The notes beneath the pieces were generated by a model. That model saw only the letters and a list, made by a program, of their open reading frames with translations, searched no databases and was not told the DNA's origin. This document shows, in pieces, positions 61,116 to 64,000 of a stretch of DNA of 64,000 nucleotides; within the stretch, counting starts at the first letter, position 1; every line of letters begins with the position of its first letter. A program made the translations under genes and the position numbers. The DNA is from Dankookia rubra (GTDB lineage: Bacteria > Pseudomonadota > Alphaproteobacteria > Acetobacterales > Acetobacteraceae), in assembly GCF_004355005.1 (NCBI RefSeq), contig NZ_SMSJ01000008.1:1-64000 (forward strand), given 5' to 3'.

Positions 61116-61275
61116 AACTGGCGCGAAGGCACATATCGCAATATTGTGTAGGCGGTTCAACGCGTCCGTGAGGTGCGTTTTATCGCCCGATAGTTTCAAT
61201 CACTTCTGAGGAGTTGAGAATCGCGCAGGTTTGCGGGATGCCGCTCCGAGGAACCCATCACGTGTCGGAGGTCGC
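61116..61275 (+). promoter_or_regulatory. AT-rich upstream region of the response regulator gene
   Basis: Markedly AT-richer than the rest (CACATATCGCAATATTGTG, GCGTTTTATCGCCCGATAGT). Likely promoter and possible regulator-binding sites, including the near-palindrome CACATATCGCAATATTGTG. No consensus box fixed. Confidence 0.45.
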
Positions 61276-61986
61276 ATGGCCACTCCCCGCCCTATCCTGA
61301 TCGTGGAGGACGATGCCGCTCTGCGCGCGACCCTCGCCGAACAGATCGCCCTGGAAGGCGACTTCACCGCCGATGAGGCCGAGAGCGCGGCGGAAGCCAC
61401 GGCCAAGCTGGCCGATGGCGACGTCCGCTACGACGCGATCCTGCTCGATATCGGCCTGCCCGACGGCGACGGCCGCGACTTCTGCGCCAAGCTGCGACGC
61501 GACGGCAAGCGGATGCCGGTCATCATGCTGACCGGCGCGGATGCCGAGCAGGACGTGGTGCGTGGTCTCGACGCCGGGGCGAACGACTATATCGCCAAGC
61601 CCTTCCGCCTGCCGGAGCTGCTGGCCCGGGTCCGCGCCCAGCTGCGCGTCTTCGACAATTCGGAAGACGCCGTCTTCACCATCGGGCCCTACCTGTTCCG
61701 CCCCAGCGCCAAGCTGCTGATGGAGCCGGGCCGCAACCGCAAGGTGCGGCTGACCGACAAGGAAAGCTCCATCCTGAAGTTTCTCTACCGCGCCGGCGGC
61801 AAGCCGGTGCCGCGGCAGATCCTGCTGAACGAGGTCTGGGGCTACAACAGCGCGGTGACCACCCATACGCTCGAGACCCATATCTACCGCCTCAGGCAGA
61901 AGATCGAGCCCGACCCGACGCATGCCCGCCTGCTGCTGACCGAGGGCGGCGGCTACAAGCTGGACCCGGTGGCGACCGCCCAATAG
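61276..61986 (+). CDS. OmpR/PhoB-family response regulator
   Basis: 236 residues, GGAGG before the ATG. Receiver: acidic pair EDD (11-13), phospho-acceptor Asp58 in ILLDIGLPDGDG, Thr86, Lys108 in IAKPF. Winged-helix DNA-binding domain to the end (LTDKESSILKFLYRAGGKPV, LETHIYRLRQKIEPDPTHAR). Orphan: no kinase adjacent. Closest in feel to alphaproteobacterial PetR/CenR-like regulators, unproven. Confidence 0.92.
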   Translation: MATPRPILIVEDDAALRATLAEQIALEGDFTADEAESAAEATAKLADGDVRYDAILLDIGLPDGDGRDFCAKLRRDGKRMPVIMLTGADAEQDVVRGLDAGANDYIAKPFRLPELLARVRAQLRVFDNSEDAVFTIGPYLFRPSAKLLMEPGRNRKVRLTDKESSILKFLYRAGGKPVPRQILLNEVWGYNSAVTTHTLETHIYRLRQKIEPDPTHARLLLTEGGGYKLDPVATAQ

Positions 61987-62005
61987 GCCGCCGGATCGCA
62001 CGCAG

Positions 62006-62036
62006 GGGGCCGCGGCGGGAACGCCGCGGCCCCTTT
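62006..62036. terminator. Intrinsic terminator between converging genes
   Basis: GGGGCCGCGGCG, loop GGAA, CGCCGCGGCCCC then TTT. Twelve-bp stem, 19 bases after the regulator stop and just before the MotB-like stop at 62041. Confidence 0.85.
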
Positions 62037-62040
62037 CGAT

Positions 62041-63666
62041 TCAGCGGTCGGTCAGCCGCAGCTCGATCCGCCGGTTCCGGGCATAGGCCTCCGGCGTCTC
62101 CGCCGGGTCGAGCGGCTGGTTGTCGCCGAAGGCGGTGGCCGCGACCCGGTTCGGCGGCAGGCCTTCCTGCATGAGCAGCTGCGCCACCGCGATCGCCCGC
62201 GCCGCCGAAAGCTCCCAATTCGTCGCGTAGCGGCCGCCGCCGCGGACCGGCTGGCGGTCGGCATGGCCGTCCACCCGCAGCAGCCAGTTCACGTCGCGCG
62301 GGATCTTCTGCGCGATATCCTGCAGCACCCGGGCGATCTCGCGGATCTGCTGCTGCCCGGCCGCGGACAGGTCGGCGCTGCCCGGCGGGAAGAGCACCTC
62401 CGACTGGAAGACGAAGCGGTCGCCGACGATCCGCACGTCGGCCCGGTCGCCCAGCACGTCCCGGAGGCGGCCGAAGAAGTCGCTGCGGTAGCGCTGCAGT
62501 TCCTCGACCCGCGCCGCCAGCGCGGCGTTCAGCCGGGTGCCGAGCGTCAGGATCTGCGCATCCTTGTCGCGTCCCCCCGCTTCGGCGGCATCGAGCGAGG
62601 CCGTCAGGCGGCCGAGCTGGCTGCGCAGCTCCTCGATCTGCCGGGTCAGCAGGGCGACCTGGGCGCGGGCGCTCTCGGCGAGCCGCCCCTGCTCGGCGGC
62701 GGCGCGCTCGGCGGCCTGGCGGCGCTCGGCCTCGGTGCCGGTGGCGGCCTCGGCCGCGGTCCGGGCGCGGTCCGCCTCGCCGGCGCGCTTCAGCGCTTCC
62801 TGCGCCTGCCGCTCGAGCTGGTCGCGCAGCGCGGTCAGGCTGCGGACCTGCTCGCCGAGCCTGGCGAGGTCCGACAGCCGGGCTTCGAGCGTCGTCCTGC
62901 CGACCGTCACCTGGCGGTCGAGCGCGGCCATCTCCGTCCGCATGGCGGCGAGCTGCCGCTGCGCCTCGGCCAGCTGCGCCTGGCTGTCCTGCACCTGGCG
63001 CTGCAGCGCGGCCAGCTCGCGCCGCGCCGTCTCGGTCGCGCCGCGGCTGTCCGCCAGCTGCTTGTCGAGCTCCGTCACCCGCGCGTCCGAGCGCTGCCGC
63101 GCCGCCTGCTCGGCGGCCAGCGCCCGGCCGGTATCGGTCAGGCGGCGGACGGTCTGGGCGGCGTCGCCGCCGACGCTCTCGGCCCGGCGCAGCGCCTCGG
63201 CCAGCTGCTGCTCCAGCGAGGCCAGCCGTTCCGCCCCGCCGCGCCCGGCGAGCTCGAGGTCGGCGAGGCGGGCGCCCAGCCGGTCGCGCTCCGCCTGGGC
63301 CGCGTCGCGCTCGCCGCCCAGCCGGTCGCGCGCCTCCCGCGCCTCGCGCAGCTGGCTGGTCAGCAGGTCGCGGGCGCCGGCGGCGGCACGCAGCTCCTCG
63401 CTCGTGCGGGCGAGGGAGGCGCGCAGCTCGGTCGCCTGGCCGCGTTCGAGCGCCAGCAGCTCCGCCAGCTCCGCCACCTGGGCGTTCAGCCGGTCGAGCG
63501 CCCGGTCGCGCGAGGACAGGGCGACGCTGAGGAAGCCCTGGGCCAGGACGAAGACCAGCAGGACAAAGATGATGACCATGAGCAGGGTGGACAGCGCGTC
63601 CACGTAGCCCGGCCAGGCATCGAGGCCCCCGCCGCCGCGGTTGCGCCGGTTGCCGCCTAGCGCCAT
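62041..63666 (-). CDS. MotB/OmpA-like peptidoglycan-binding protein with long coiled coil
   Basis: 541 residues. One helix (about residues 22-44, YVDALSTLLMVIIFVLLVFV) preceded by a MotB-like Asp (VDALST). A long coiled coil spans about 55-390, rich in Glu/Arg/Ala/Leu. The C-terminal OmpA domain has LFPPGSADLSAAGQQQIREI, DGHADRQPV and NRRIELRLTDR. Peptidoglycan-anchored partner of a MotA/TolQ/ExbB-like proton channel. The coiled coil is far longer than in flagellar MotB. Confidence 0.88.
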   Translation of the reverse strand: MALGGNRRNRGGGGLDAWPGYVDALSTLLMVIIFVLLVFVLAQGFLSVALSSRDRALDRLNAQVAELAELLALERGQATELRASLARTSEELRAAAGARDLLTSQLREAREARDRLGGERDAAQAERDRLGARLADLELAGRGGAERLASLEQQLAEALRRAESVGGDAAQTVRRLTDTGRALAAEQAARQRSDARVTELDKQLADSRGATETARRELAALQRQVQDSQAQLAEAQRQLAAMRTEMAALDRQVTVGRTTLEARLSDLARLGEQVRSLTALRDQLERQAQEALKRAGEADRARTAAEAATGTEAERRQAAERAAAEQGRLAESARAQVALLTRQIEELRSQLGRLTASLDAAEAGGRDKDAQILTLGTRLNAALAARVEELQRYRSDFFGRLRDVLGDRADVRIVGDRFVFQSEVLFPPGSADLSAAGQQQIREIARVLQDIAQKIPRDVNWLLRVDGHADRQPVRGGGRYATNWELSAARAIAVAQLLMQEGLPPNRVAATAFGDNQPLDPAETPEAYARNRRIELRLTDR

Positions 63667-63679
63667 GCGGCGGGCCTGC

Positions 63680-64000
63680 TCACCGCGGCTGCTCCTCGGC
63701 CAGCGCGGCGATGGTGCGGGCGACGAGCTTGATCTCGCTGCGCAGCTCGGCGGTCGATTGGGCGCGGCCGGTGGTCATCTCCTCCAGCATGCGGGAAAGG
63801 TAGATCTCGGTGTTGCGGAGATGGCCGCGCACCACCTCGTCCGCCGGGGCGGCCTGGACCTCGGCCAGTCGCTGCAGCACCGGGCCGAGCGCCGCCTGCT
63901 GCTCCGCCACCCGCAGCATCAGCTGCTGGCTGGCGCGCATCTGGTCGGTCAGGGTCGAGAGCCGCTCGGTCAGGGTCATCATCGCCTGGCTGGTCTGGGC
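63680..64000 (-). CDS. MotA/TolQ/ExbB proton channel family protein, C-terminal part (cut by window edge)
   Basis: Frame open to the right edge, 106 codons before the stop. The visible part is the cytoplasmic C-terminal helix region: AEQQAALGPVLQRLAEVQAA, LRNTEIYLSRMLEEMTTGRA and ELRSEIKLVARTIAALAEEQ. This tail is typical of alphaproteobacterial MotA-like proteins paired with the peptidoglycan-binding partner downstream (13-base gap). The membrane part lies outside the window. Confidence 0.82.
   Translation of the reverse strand, partial: AQTSQAMMTLTERLSTLTDQMRASQQLMLRVAEQQAALGPVLQRLAEVQAAPADEVVRGHLRNTEIYLSRMLEEMTTGRAQSTAELRSEIKLVARTIAALAEEQPR

Noticed and set aside
1-64000. Prophage, insertion sequence or integrative element
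   Set aside because: No integrase, transposase, phage structural gene or tRNA attachment site was seen, and base composition is even apart from small gaps.

Overview
The window is very GC-rich chromosomal DNA with dense, mostly short-gapped genes. The content points to an Acetobacteraceae alphaproteobacterium, Roseomonas-like. The lineage clues are a large number of Bug-type (TctC) solute receptors, DUF1491, an HWE/HisKA_2-type histidine kinase, a NdvA-like glucan exporter, a MotB-like protein with a long coiled coil, and an EcfG-type promoter in front of mscL. This is inference from family content. There are no rRNA or tRNA genes, no transposase, no phage genes and no CRISPR array.

Layout. 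1-5213: cydDC (cydC cut by the left edge), a deacetylase-like gene, a lipocalin broken by an in-frame stop, and a histidine kinase. 5352-7444: HMG-CoA-lyase-like plus CaiB-type CoA-transferase operon. 7514-12113: two related small secreted proteins, an AtzG/AtzE-like amidase pair and a peptide-type solute-binding protein. 12198-19954: two LivK-type binding proteins flanking a quinone oxidoreductase/DMT exporter/hydrolase operon, an RTX-repeat protein and a metallophosphoesterase. 20058-28578: a decayed lipoprotein/dipeptidase locus, alkA with a Bug receptor, a lactate-permease-like carrier, small enzymes, a TauD-like oxygenase, an Asp/Glu-racemase-like gene and a TRAP permease remnant. 28619-35553: AsmA and five Bug receptors in tandem. 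35749-42029: NdvA-like exporter, CBS protein, HicA-like small protein and a complete TRAP operon (dctPQM) whose dctP-dctQ gap holds a 55/56-bp tandem repeat. 42065-48838: lipoprotein, mscL, CBS-BON protein, CPA1 antiporter, HtrA-like protease, MFS carrier and small proteins. 48907-58230: a catabolic locus with tctCBA running one way and M20 hydrolase, creatininase-family hydrolase, two ketopantoate-reductase-like genes and a VOC protein running the other. 58361-64000: small and uncharacterised genes, cytochrome b561, DUF1491, an orphan OmpR-type regulator and a MotB/MotA-like pair cut by the right edge.

How it fits together. The main theme is scavenging of organic acids and amides. Eleven periplasmic binding proteins are present, but only two complete binding-protein-dependent permeases (TctAB and DctQM) plus one lactate-permease-like carrier. 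Most receptors must therefore use permeases encoded elsewhere, or be redundant. The neighbouring enzymes (amidases, CoA-transferase, lyase, racemase-like, keto-acid reductases) suit degradation of the imported compounds.

The most notable non-coding finds are three copies of a bipartite hairpin element (REPIN-like) at 5214, 20612 and 56235, and the 55/56-bp palindromic tandem repeat at 39631 with a related copy at 27234. Three genes are visibly decayed (lipocalin, lipoprotein/dipeptidase, dctM).
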